Shown piece after piece: positions 34,176 to 43,016 of a stretch of DNA of 64,000 nucleotides (its first letter is position 1; each line of letters starts with the position of its first letter). The position numbers and the translations under genes were made by a program. Location: the NCBI GenBank assembly GCA_902495075.1, contig CABUVO010000012.1, positions 1 to 64,000 of the forward strand, read 5' to 3'. The stretch is from an uncultured Porphyromonadaceae bacterium (GTDB lineage: Bacteria; Bacteroidota; Bacteroidia; Bacteroidales; Muribaculaceae). The notes under the pieces were generated by a model, which searched no databases, had not been told where the DNA came from, and was given only the letters and a program-made list of their open reading frames with translations.

Positions 34176-34258
34176 TGTTTTTAAACATATTTTAACTATA
34201 GTACAAAAAGCCTTTGTTGATGTATTAGGTTTCAAACAACACTAACAAACCTAACCAT

Positions 34259-37200
34259 ATGAGCAAAGTTAACGCATTACTACGCCAATTGTCGCTCTTA
34301 ATGTTTTTTCTGATTGTTTCTGTTGCGATAAACGCGCAGACAACATCAAAGGTGACACTTGATGTCAGAAACGAGCCTTTGGAAAAAGTCTTAAAGAGTA
34401 TTGAGAAACAAACTCAGTATCGATTTTCGTATAAGGATTTTCTTGTTGGAAAAATCAAATCCGTATCTGTGAAGTGTGAAAATGCACCTATTCTCAAAGC
34501 GCTTGACATGGCACTTAAAGGAACGTCTCTGACCTACGATGTTGTATCTGAAAAATCTATAGTCATTCTTGAAAAGAAGTTGCCGGCTTCCAAGAAAACG
34601 GATTCAAGTAAAAATGGAAAAATAAAGGGTCGGGTTCTTGATCAGAATGGTGAGCCGGTGATTGGTGCAAGTGTGATGGTTAAAGATTCAAAGCGCGGTA
34701 CAGTCACCGACATTGATGGATATTTTACTATTGATGCTGATAAAGGACAAGCTCTCAACATCACATCCGTTGGTTATGATAGGAAAACAGTTAAGATAGG
34801 GAATGCGTCCGCATATAATATTACGCTTGCCGAGAATGAGAATATGCTCGATGAGATGGTCGTGATTGGTTACGGCTCCACAGAGAGGAAGCGTGTGACT
34901 ACGGCAATCACATCCATAAAAGGTGAGGATATGCCGAAGGGAGTTGGTGGCGCTACAATTGCAACAGCATTGAGAAATCGTGTAAATGGTCTTACTATCA
35001 GTGGAAACAGTGGTCCTACATCTTCCAATGATTTCCAGATCAGAGGTGTGGCATCAGTTAATGCGTCAATGGGTCCTCTTATTATAGTGGATGGTGTCCC
35101 TACCAATTCGCTCCGTTCAGTAGACCAAAATGATATTGAATCAATTGAAATTCTGAAAGATGCTTCCGCCGGTGCTATTTATGGTACCCGTGCTGCAGGC
35201 GGTGTTATACTTGTTACGACAAAGAAACCGGAAGCCGGAAAAACTAAAATTTCCTATAATGTAGAGTTTTCTACAGATGTTCACACAAAAAAACTGCATC
35301 TCCTTTCTCCCGAGGAATTTGTAGCAGAGGAGCTGGGACCGGATTATGGTTTTAAAGAGGATTGGTACAGCCATTCGCTTAATAGCAGTCCATTCTCACA
35401 CAAGCATACTCTGACGATTTCAGGAGGTAATGGTAATGCAAATGTATATTCCTCCTTGCAATATGCAGATGAGGAAGGTCCTATCGTTGCTGATCGCCGC
35501 AAGGTGTATGCTGCAAGGGTAAACAGTGACTTCAAGGCATTCGATAAGAAACTTGAGATATTCACAAGGCTTACAGTGCGTCAGCAGGATTCCGACTGGC
35601 GATCCTCTACAGGTCTTGTGACCAGGGCTGCTCAGATGAATCCTACCATTCCGATGATGGATCCGGAAGATCCGACTAAGTGGAACAATACTGAATACGG
35701 TATAGATTATGGTTCTACTTCCAATACCAACCCAATTGCATATGATATAGGCCAGCGTAAATATAACTATAAGGAGCAATGGGCGATTGCCAGCGGAACA
35801 TTGAAATATAATATTATCAAGGGTCTTTCAGTACAGGCAACCGCGAGTGTCAACTATACAACAGACAAATATTATTATTGGTATGACGTTGATCATGCCT
35901 GGAGTCTCAATAATGGTCGTCGGGGTAAAGCATACCATTCATTCGGCAATACCCTGAAGACTTCATATGAGGCATATGCAAATTACAATAATACTTTCGG
36001 TATGCATCATATTGACGCTGTGGCTGGATGGTCGTTTGATACAAACAGTGGTGACAGTTTTTCCGCATACAATGAAGATTTTACCATTGAGGGTGTGGAA
36101 GGCTGGAACCTTGGAGAAGGTCTCGGTATAGTGAATAAAGAGAAACCGGCAGGTCAGGTATCGTCACATAAGGATTCACGGCAGAGGCTGATGTCTTTCT
36201 TCGGACGTGCCAACTACTCATTTGATGATAAATATCTTCTAAGTCTCAGTATCCGTCGAGAAGGTTCTTCCAAGTTCGGTCCCAAACACCGCTGGGGTAC
36301 ATTCTGGGCGATATCGTCAGGATGGCGTATAAACAAGGAAAAGTTCATGCAAGATGTAGACTGGGTTGATGACCTCAAGATTCGTATCGCCTATGGTGTA
36401 ACCGGTAATAACGGAATACCAAGTGCCATATACACGCCCACATATACCGATAGATTCCGTTGGCCTTTCAATGGCACATGGCAGACCACATACGGTTACT
36501 GGTGTAATACCAACGAGAGTATCGGATGGGAGGAGAAAAAAGAATTTAACGTAGGTTTCGATTTCTCACTCTTCAACAATCGCCTGTGGGGAAGTTTCGA
36601 CTATTATCGCAGAAGAGTAGACAAACTGATTTTTGAGGTTCGTTGCTCAGTTCCTCCACAGGTAGACCCGACAATGTATGATAACATAGGTGTTCTTGAG
36701 AACAATGGATGGGAAGCTGAAGTAGGCGGTACAATCCTCAATACGGGAGGTTTCAAATGGAACGCTACGTTACGCGCATTCCATAATGGAACCCGTATCA
36801 AGGAATTGAGTGATTATACACAGTATCTCGAATCAGGAGCATTCCATATAGACAAAGGATCCAATATCGGTCAGTTCTGGGTGTTCAAGAATGCCGGTCT
36901 TAATGAGGACGGTAAATGGATGATCTATACTAAGGATGGAGAAAAAGTTGTTGCCGAGGGTAACACCATCCGTGAGAACCGCTATTTTACCGGGAATGCG
37001 CTTCCGAAAGTGCAGATGTCATTGGATCAGACGCTTACTTATCGTAACTTTGATCTTGGTGTACAGTTACACGCATGGCTCGATCGCGATGTCTATAGCG
37101 CATTCAATCAGGATTTCGGTACATACAACTACGATCATCATAATATCGATCGCGACTACTACATGAAGCATAAGGATATACGCGACAATATTTCTCCCTA

Positions 37201-37462
37201 TATAGATTATTTTATTCAGGATGCTTCGTTCCTCAAGATTGACCTCATCACATTCGGTTATACACTTCCGATGAAACGCTACACGAAATATATTGACAGT
37301 ATGCGATTCTACATGACGGTTCGGGATGTGGCAACATTCACTAAGTTTACCGGTTGGGATCCGGAGGTAAGTGTTAACGGGTTATATCCAGGATATGAAA
37401 GTAGGTCATCACTCTATCCCTTGACAGCCCATTTCACATTCGGTTTCCAGATTAATTTCTGA
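34259..37462 (+). CDS. SusC-family TonB-dependent receptor with STN signalling domain
   Basis: A 1067-residue outer-membrane transporter. After a signal peptide (to about residue 27, INAQT) comes an STN domain (about 30-105, VRNEPLEKVLKSIEKQTQYRF), then a carboxypeptidase-like domain (about 122-200, KGRVLDQNGEPVIGASV). The TonB/plug region follows (MLDEMVVIGYGS; DASAGAIYGTRAAGGVILVTTK), then a large barrel ending LTAHFTFGFQINF. The STN domain is the hallmark of receptors that signal through FecR to an ECF sigma factor, and such a pair lies at 46.6-48.2 kb. SusD follows after 37 bases. It should import oligosaccharides or peptides produced at the surface by this locus. Confidence 0.95.
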   Translation: MSKVNALLRQLSLLMFFLIVSVAINAQTTSKVTLDVRNEPLEKVLKSIEKQTQYRFSYKDFLVGKIKSVSVKCENAPILKALDMALKGTSLTYDVVSEKSIVILEKKLPASKKTDSSKNGKIKGRVLDQNGEPVIGASVMVKDSKRGTVTDIDGYFTIDADKGQALNITSVGYDRKTVKIGNASAYNITLAENENMLDEMVVIGYGSTERKRVTTAITSIKGEDMPKGVGGATIATALRNRVNGLTISGNSGPTSSNDFQIRGVASVNASMGPLIIVDGVPTNSLRSVDQNDIESIEILKDASAGAIYGTRAAGGVILVTTKKPEAGKTKISYNVEFSTDVHTKKLHLLSPEEFVAEELGPDYGFKEDWYSHSLNSSPFSHKHTLTISGGNGNANVYSSLQYADEEGPIVADRRKVYAARVNSDFKAFDKKLEIFTRLTVRQQDSDWRSSTGLVTRAAQMNPTIPMMDPEDPTKWNNTEYGIDYGSTSNTNPIAYDIGQRKYNYKEQWAIASGTLKYNIIKGLSVQATASVNYTTDKYYYWYDVDHAWSLNNGRRGKAYHSFGNTLKTSYEAYANYNNTFGMHHIDAVAGWSFDTNSGDSFSAYNEDFTIEGVEGWNLGEGLGIVNKEKPAGQVSSHKDSRQRLMSFFGRANYSFDDKYLLSLSIRREGSSKFGPKHRWGTFWAISSGWRINKEKFMQDVDWVDDLKIRIAYGVTGNNGIPSAIYTPTYTDRFRWPFNGTWQTTYGYWCNTNESIGWEEKKEFNVGFDFSLFNNRLWGSFDYYRRRVDKLIFEVRCSVPPQVDPTMYDNIGVLENNGWEAEVGGTILNTGGFKWNATLRAFHNGTRIKELSDYTQYLESGAFHIDKGSNIGQFWVFKNAGLNEDGKWMIYTKDGEKVVAEGNTIRENRYFTGNALPKVQMSLDQTLTYRNFDLGVQLHAWLDRDVYSAFNQDFGTYNYDHHNIDRDYYMKHKDIRDNISPYIDYFIQDASFLKIDLITFGYTLPMKRYTKYIDSMRFYMTVRDVATFTKFTGWDPEVSVNGLYPGYESRSSLYPLTAHFTFGFQINF

Positions 37463-37499
37463 AATTATAAGATTACATAAATCTAAAAAGTCCAGAAAG

Positions 37500-39245
37500 A
37501 TGAAAACAATAAACAAGATATTGACTGTCGCGGTGGGAGCTGTTACGATGCTCGCCTCTTGCGATATGAATGATAAATATTATTCTGATGCCACGCCAGA
37601 TACGTTCATCATGTCAGAGGCAAACGTAACTGCACTCGTGGGCAGAACGTTCGCGCAGTGGAGCTATTATTTCCTTTGGACACACTGGCAGTATCAGGAA
37701 TCCTGCACTGATGAGTTTACTACCCCGGTAAGATTAAGATCAGGCATTGACACATGGTATGATAGTGGAAAATGGATACGTATCAACGATCACAATTGGA
37801 TTCCCGATGAAGGCTGGATTGAAGACTTGTATCTGAATACGATGAATGTAATGTCCCGTTGTCTTCAAGTGCGTGATGACTTAAAGAAGGTCTCTCCTGA
37901 GCAATGCGGTCTGACAAGAGCGGAACTTGATGATTATATCAATCAGATGAGTGGCTTTGAGGCATATATGTATCTTCAGGCATTCGACATGTGGGGCGGT
38001 CTTCCTCTGTATGACAGCACCAAGGATCCCCTCAAGCCCAGAGCTACAGCAAAAGAGACGTATAAGTTTATTGAGGATCATCTTCTTGAAAGCCTGAAAT
38101 ATCTTAAACCCAAAGAAACTATAGGCAAGACTGAAGAGGGATATTTCTCCCAGGGTGCTGCAGCAATGGCTCTTGGTCAGCTGTATCTGAATGCTGAGGC
38201 GTATATCGGTGAAGACCATTATGCAGAAGCAGAGAAGGTTTTCCAGGATATAATCGACGGCAAGTATGGGGTCTATGACCTTGACAAAACGTGGAACGGA
38301 CCTTTTGGATGGGAAGGCGCCAATTCACCGGAGACGATGCTCTATTGTCCGTCTCTTAATGGTACGGGATGTGAATGCGACTGGCATTTCCGACGCTTCT
38401 ATCCTCGAAATGCCCTTTACATAATCGGTTATAATGACCTTCTTTACTGGTGTATAAACGGTCATTGCCTTACACCATCGCGCCGTCAGGACGGAGAACT
38501 ATATTCCGTTACAAATCCTGAAATCAAACTTGGTTCTCCATATGAGAGCTATGATGACGGAGACCATCGTAAGAAATGCTACAGCTATCAAGGCGAAGGG
38601 AAATATGATGGTATGTTCATGGTAGGTGAAATCGAAGGTATGAAACCTTATGATGGCTATTGGAAAGGCGGTAAAGTGAAAGGACATAAGAACTGTATTC
38701 TTCTCGACCAGATTTACGATCATGAGCAGTGTTGGAAAGACAAGGGCAATCCTATGGATTATCCATCAGACATGCAGCATTCAAATGAATGTAGCGGTGT
38801 TCGCCTTGTCAAGGTGCCATTTCCTCAGGAGGAAGCCCTCACATGGAATGTAGGTCTTAACATCATCAGACTGGCAGAGGCATATTATTCACTTGCTGAA
38901 TGCAAGTTTCATAGAGGCGACAAAGCCGGAGCCGCAGAACTTATCAACAAAGTTCGCGCACGCAACTTCGACGGAGCGGATCCGAATCCTGTGACTGCCA
39001 GAAATCTCGACAAATACCGTCTGGCAAAAGAATGGATGATAGAATTCATAGGAGAAGGACGCCGACGCACAGATCTAATTCGCTGGGGAATGTTCACCAC
39101 AGAGAAATGGTGGAGTCATGAGCCGAGCAACGAGAGTTTCCGCAACCGTTTCCCGCTTCCTGACTCGGCTTTGGGAGGAACCCCGTTACTTAAACAGAAT
39201 CCCGGATATGGATCGGAAAATGTCCTTGCACCGGATGAGATCTAA
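37500..39245 (+). CDS. SusD/RagB-family nutrient-binding lipoprotein
   Basis: A 581-residue surface lipoprotein with lipobox MLASC at Cys21 followed by an Asp (CDMND). Helical TPR-like SusD features are visible: YINQMSGFEAYMYLQAFDMWGGLPLYDS, a RagB-type C-terminus IRLAEAYYSLAE and EFIGEGRRRTDLIRWG. It partners the SusC protein encoded just upstream, forming the lid of the transporter. Ligand specificity cannot be deduced. Downstream lie two hairpins with complementary loops and then the protease gene. Confidence 0.95.
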   Translation: MKTINKILTVAVGAVTMLASCDMNDKYYSDATPDTFIMSEANVTALVGRTFAQWSYYFLWTHWQYQESCTDEFTTPVRLRSGIDTWYDSGKWIRINDHNWIPDEGWIEDLYLNTMNVMSRCLQVRDDLKKVSPEQCGLTRAELDDYINQMSGFEAYMYLQAFDMWGGLPLYDSTKDPLKPRATAKETYKFIEDHLLESLKYLKPKETIGKTEEGYFSQGAAAMALGQLYLNAEAYIGEDHYAEAEKVFQDIIDGKYGVYDLDKTWNGPFGWEGANSPETMLYCPSLNGTGCECDWHFRRFYPRNALYIIGYNDLLYWCINGHCLTPSRRQDGELYSVTNPEIKLGSPYESYDDGDHRKKCYSYQGEGKYDGMFMVGEIEGMKPYDGYWKGGKVKGHKNCILLDQIYDHEQCWKDKGNPMDYPSDMQHSNECSGVRLVKVPFPQEEALTWNVGLNIIRLAEAYYSLAECKFHRGDKAGAAELINKVRARNFDGADPNPVTARNLDKYRLAKEWMIEFIGEGRRRTDLIRWGMFTTEKWWSHEPSNESFRNRFPLPDSALGGTPLLKQNPGYGSENVLAPDEI

Positions 39246-39270
39246 GATTCTTTTGTGTTAACGTAAAAAT

Positions 39271-39381
39271 CGCCGCTCCCTGACAGTGACGGCGGCAAAA
39301 AACATACAAATAAAAAATAAATCGTTTAGCTATCTACGTTCGGGGGGCAGTCACTGTTAAAAAGCGGTTGTCCCCTTTTTT
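39271..39381 (+). terminator. Two hairpins with complementary loops; second one terminator-like
   Basis: Hairpin 1 pairs CGCCG (39271-39275) with CGGCG (39290-39294). Hairpin 2 pairs GGGGGCAG (39343-39350) with TTGTCCCC (39368-39375), including G-U pairs, and is followed by TTTTTTA (39376-39382), the pattern of an intrinsic terminator. Loop bases 39281-39289 of hairpin 1 can pair with loop bases 39351-39359 of hairpin 2 over nine positions with one G-U. The arrangement sits between susD and the subtilisin gene (ATG 39405). It could set how much transcription passes from the transporter genes into the enzyme genes. Confidence 0.6.
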
Positions 39382-39404
39382 ATGATCATCAAAGACACAA
39401 TAAT

Positions 39405-41711
39405 ATGAAGATCGTCACTACTTTTTTGAAAATCATGATGCTGTGCTCCGTAACAGTTTCTCTTCCGTGTTTCGGACAACAAAAGATTTCACATCGCGAC
39501 CGTATGAGTTTGGAGATTCTTAAGGAGGATCTCCAGACCGATAGACATACGCGGAGCGAAGAATCGAAATTTATGACAGTCCTTGTAAAAGTGATTTCCG
39601 GCACAACAGAGAAAGATCTGACCTCTTTGGGCTCCACCGTGACAGCGGCTATTGGTGACATATTTGTGGTTGAGACATCTCTTGACAATATAGATGTTTT
39701 ACTTAATTCCGAAAAGGTGATTTCTGCACAGTTTGACCATAGCGACAAGCCGGATATGTATTATGCTCGTATGGAGAAAAACTCCAATATCAATACAGTG
39801 CATTCAGATCTTCGCAAGGATCTCGGACATACGTATATGGGAGAGGGTGTGATATGTGGTGTTTTCGACATTGGTTTTGATGTTAACCATATAGATTTTT
39901 ATGACAATGAAGACAGAAGCCGGACGAGAGTCAAGAAACTGATCCAATTCACCGGAAGCTCATCAACACCAACACTCGATACCGAGGATGTTGAGAGAAT
40001 CAAGGCGTATACCACAGATAAAAAAGATGCAAAACACGGCACTCACGTGCTCGGCATCATGGCTGGGGGATACAGAGGTCCAGGCAGGTGGGATGATGCA
40101 GATTTCGGTTCTGACTCGGTCAAGTATGGTCTTGTAAGTGCATCAGCTATCGGTCATGCAAATCCCGATGGCACCAAGCCCGTTCCATATTACGGAGTGG
40201 CTCCGAAAGCAGATATTGCGATATGCGGGAATGCCTCGGGTCTATATGGCGGTGCGCAGCTTACAGGAGCAAAACGTATAATAGAGTATGCTGAAAAACA
40301 AGGGAAGCCATGTGTGATTAATTATTCTCTTGGATCGCAATGGGGACCCAGAGACGGAAGCGCTCTTGATGACCAGGCACTATCAGAGCTTGCCAAGAAA
40401 GCCATTATCTGTAAATCAGCTGGAAACGATGGAAGAATGGAGGACTATTTCAGTGAAACACTCACAGATGAGCGGAATTCGATTGCAACTGCGCTTATCT
40501 TCAAGAGTATCGGGGATAATACAGGCGAACTTGAATTCTGGCTCAATGATAGCAGAAGTGTTGAGATAGAGATTTTCGCTATAGGTACTGCTAATGGTGA
40601 AACAAAGGAATTCCCCCTTCTCTCTATTCCCGGACCGACATTGACCCCAATGGGAAACCCTATGACGAAAAGATATGTCTCAGCGGATTTAGCAGATGAT
40701 TTCAAAACCATATTTTCGGGAAGAATCGGGGTTTCTGCCGGTGTTGAGAAACAAAATAATCGCTATTGCATCGAGTTCATGTTTGACAACGGGTTCCAGA
40801 TGCACGGCTTTACCGTAGATGGCGTAAGGTGGACCCGGACCCAGATCGGGATTCGTCTGAAGGGTGAGAGTGGACAGCGTATTGATGGCAACTGCTGCGG
40901 AGATTATGTGAAATTTCAGGATAAAGAGGGTTATGTTAAGCCTTCTCCTTGTCTAAGCATCGCCAATGGATCTTGCGCGAAGAATATTATCGCAGTAGGT
41001 AGCTACAGCAATCGAACGGCAATCCGTTATCTTGATAATCATATATGGCGTGAGACAAGTTCTGATAAAGGGTGTGGCGATATCGCTCCGTCTTCAGGTT
41101 ATGGCATATTGTACGATGGACGCAGCCTTCCGCAGGTCGCAACGCCGGGAGTGAATATTGTGTCTGCAAGCAGTCGTTTCTGTGATCCGGATGTCGATGC
41201 TGTTGCTGTTGGCGAGTATAATGGAGAGAACTATTATTTCTGCGAGATGAGCGGCACTTCTATGTCTTGTCCTCTTTTTGCTGGCATATGCGCGTTATGG
41301 CTGGAAGCCGATCCCTCACTTGATTACGATGGTATAATGGATGTACTTGAGCATACTGCCCGACAGGATGCATATACGGAAGCAAAGCCCGTGCGTTTCG
41401 GTTATGGTAAGGCTGACGCATATGAGGGTCTTAAATATGTTCTTGCGAAAAAAGACTCAGGAGTTTCAACACCATTATCCATAGATACTGATAAATTTAT
41501 GGTAACGAAAGTCGATCCCGATACGTGGGAGGTAACTGTCGGAATGGGAGAGAACTTCACTGTAGATCTCGTTTCTCTTTCCGGTATTGTGGCAAAAAGA
41601 GTTTCCGGACAGGATACTGTTTCGATTTCAACTTCTGATTGCGATAAGGGAGTATACGTTCTCCGTGTGCAGAACGGCAAGTTCGTGAAGTCATATAAAA
41701 TAACCATTTGA
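39405..41711 (+). CDS. Secreted subtilisin-like (S8) serine protease with T9SS C-terminal domain
   Basis: A 768-residue protease with signal peptide (to about residue 25, CFGQQ) and an N-terminal propeptide-like segment. The S8 triad is visible: Asp155 in GVFDIGFD, His211 in KHGTHVLGIMAGG, Ser619 in SGTSMSCPLFAG; the oxyanion Asn is probably in KSAGNDG. A long insertion (about 350-540) separates His and Ser. The last 75 residues (KGVYVLRVQNGKFVKSYKITI) form a T9SS sorting domain, so the enzyme is exported to the surface or outside. It lies between susD and the MBL gene, implying that proteins or glycoproteins are attacked by this locus. Confidence 0.9.
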   Translation: MKIVTTFLKIMMLCSVTVSLPCFGQQKISHRDRMSLEILKEDLQTDRHTRSEESKFMTVLVKVISGTTEKDLTSLGSTVTAAIGDIFVVETSLDNIDVLLNSEKVISAQFDHSDKPDMYYARMEKNSNINTVHSDLRKDLGHTYMGEGVICGVFDIGFDVNHIDFYDNEDRSRTRVKKLIQFTGSSSTPTLDTEDVERIKAYTTDKKDAKHGTHVLGIMAGGYRGPGRWDDADFGSDSVKYGLVSASAIGHANPDGTKPVPYYGVAPKADIAICGNASGLYGGAQLTGAKRIIEYAEKQGKPCVINYSLGSQWGPRDGSALDDQALSELAKKAIICKSAGNDGRMEDYFSETLTDERNSIATALIFKSIGDNTGELEFWLNDSRSVEIEIFAIGTANGETKEFPLLSIPGPTLTPMGNPMTKRYVSADLADDFKTIFSGRIGVSAGVEKQNNRYCIEFMFDNGFQMHGFTVDGVRWTRTQIGIRLKGESGQRIDGNCCGDYVKFQDKEGYVKPSPCLSIANGSCAKNIIAVGSYSNRTAIRYLDNHIWRETSSDKGCGDIAPSSGYGILYDGRSLPQVATPGVNIVSASSRFCDPDVDAVAVGEYNGENYYFCEMSGTSMSCPLFAGICALWLEADPSLDYDGIMDVLEHTARQDAYTEAKPVRFGYGKADAYEGLKYVLAKKDSGVSTPLSIDTDKFMVTKVDPDTWEVTVGMGENFTVDLVSLSGIVAKRVSGQDTVSISTSDCDKGVYVLRVQNGKFVKSYKITI

Positions 41712-41723
41712 CAATTTATAGAT

Positions 41724-42980
41724 ATGATAAGACAAGGTATCATCAATGCGTCATTGATGCTCGTTTCAGCATCTTTGGCATGTGCTGCTCCCCAAAATCC
41801 ATTGCCCGTGTGGAATGAGGGGGAGATGGAATTCCATATGATATGCACAGGCAGGGGAGAATCCCTTTTCCTGATAATGCCCGATGGCACATCTGCCCTT
41901 ATTGATGCCGGCGACTGGAATGATGCATGGGATGAAATAACGCCGGCGATGCCCGACAGCCGTTTCCGTGCCGGAGAATATATCAAACGCTATATACTCA
42001 AAGTCAATCCTCATGCCGACAAGGTGGATTATCTTATGGTTAGCCATTTTCATAATGACCATACAGGAGATACAACTGTAGGAGGTCTCCCAAAAACAAA
42101 GGATAAAGATCCGAATTATGTAATCTGTGGCATCATGGAGGTAGGGCAGGATATAAAATTCGGTAAAGAATTTGACAGGGGGTATCCGTCGTATGATTAT
42201 CCTGTGCCAATCAAAGATCCGAATGTTGATAATCTTCGGGCATTCTTGTGTAATCAGGCGCGTGATAACGGACTTGTGCAGGAAGAATTTATAGTTGGTA
42301 AACTGAATCAGATGAAGATGACTCATAATCCTTCAGCTTACACCTCATTCTCTATAAGAAATCTTGCAAAAAATGGAGAAATCTGGACAGGGACAGGAGA
42401 GAATACAATCAAATGGTATGATCTCAATAAGAAGAACAAGAGTGGAGGACAGAACGAAAATACAAAGAGTCTTGCCCTAAGGATAGAGTATGGTCCGTTT
42501 GCTTTATTCACAGGAGGAGATCTCACAGGAGGAGTGCTCGATGCGAAAGGGAATCGGGTGAATCTTGAAGACATTACGGGTAAGGTATGTGGCCCGGTTG
42601 ATATCGCAAAACTGAATCATCATGGTTATCGCGGTTCCACATCTGCCGAATATGTCAAGAGTGTCGATGCCAGACATTATCTGGATCCCGCATGGGACTA
42701 CTGGCACATTCAGCCCTCTGTTATGAAAAATATCTATGAAGGTGGACAATATACTGGATATCCCATGGTCTTCTCTACTCATGTGTTTTACAATCATCGT
42801 AAGGAATTTGGCAAGGAACCTTGGTTCCGGGTGGTTAATCCCGAATATGGGCATGTGATTGTGAAAGTATCAAAAGGAGGCGAAAGTTATCGAATATTTA
42901 TTGTCGATGCCACTGATGAGGAGATGAATGTGATTAAAGAATTCGGTCCGTTCAAATCAGGAACGCACCATAAGAAATGA
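41724..42980 (+). CDS. Secreted metallo-beta-lactamase-fold hydrolase (ComEC-C-like)
   Basis: A 418-residue MBL-fold protein with signal peptide (ends near CAAPQ). Metal-binding motif HFHNDHTGD is the HxHxDH signature. LRIEYGPFALFTGGDLTGG supplies the bridging Asp and KLNHHGYRGST the later His, the layout of ComEC C-terminal and related MBL hydrolases. Export by signal peptide is unusual for such enzymes, which are often cytoplasmic or membrane-fused. It follows the protease by 12 bases and precedes the GH31-EEP gene by 36. A phosphodiesterase or esterase role is inference; the substrate is unknown. Confidence 0.8.
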   Translation: MIRQGIINASLMLVSASLACAAPQNPLPVWNEGEMEFHMICTGRGESLFLIMPDGTSALIDAGDWNDAWDEITPAMPDSRFRAGEYIKRYILKVNPHADKVDYLMVSHFHNDHTGDTTVGGLPKTKDKDPNYVICGIMEVGQDIKFGKEFDRGYPSYDYPVPIKDPNVDNLRAFLCNQARDNGLVQEEFIVGKLNQMKMTHNPSAYTSFSIRNLAKNGEIWTGTGENTIKWYDLNKKNKSGGQNENTKSLALRIEYGPFALFTGGDLTGGVLDAKGNRVNLEDITGKVCGPVDIAKLNHHGYRGSTSAEYVKSVDARHYLDPAWDYWHIQPSVMKNIYEGGQYTGYPMVFSTHVFYNHRKEFGKEPWFRVVNPEYGHVIVKVSKGGESYRIFIVDATDEEMNVIKEFGPFKSGTHHKK

Positions 42981-43016
42981 GAAGCTGTTTATAAGTAATA
43001 AAATTAACCGATATCA

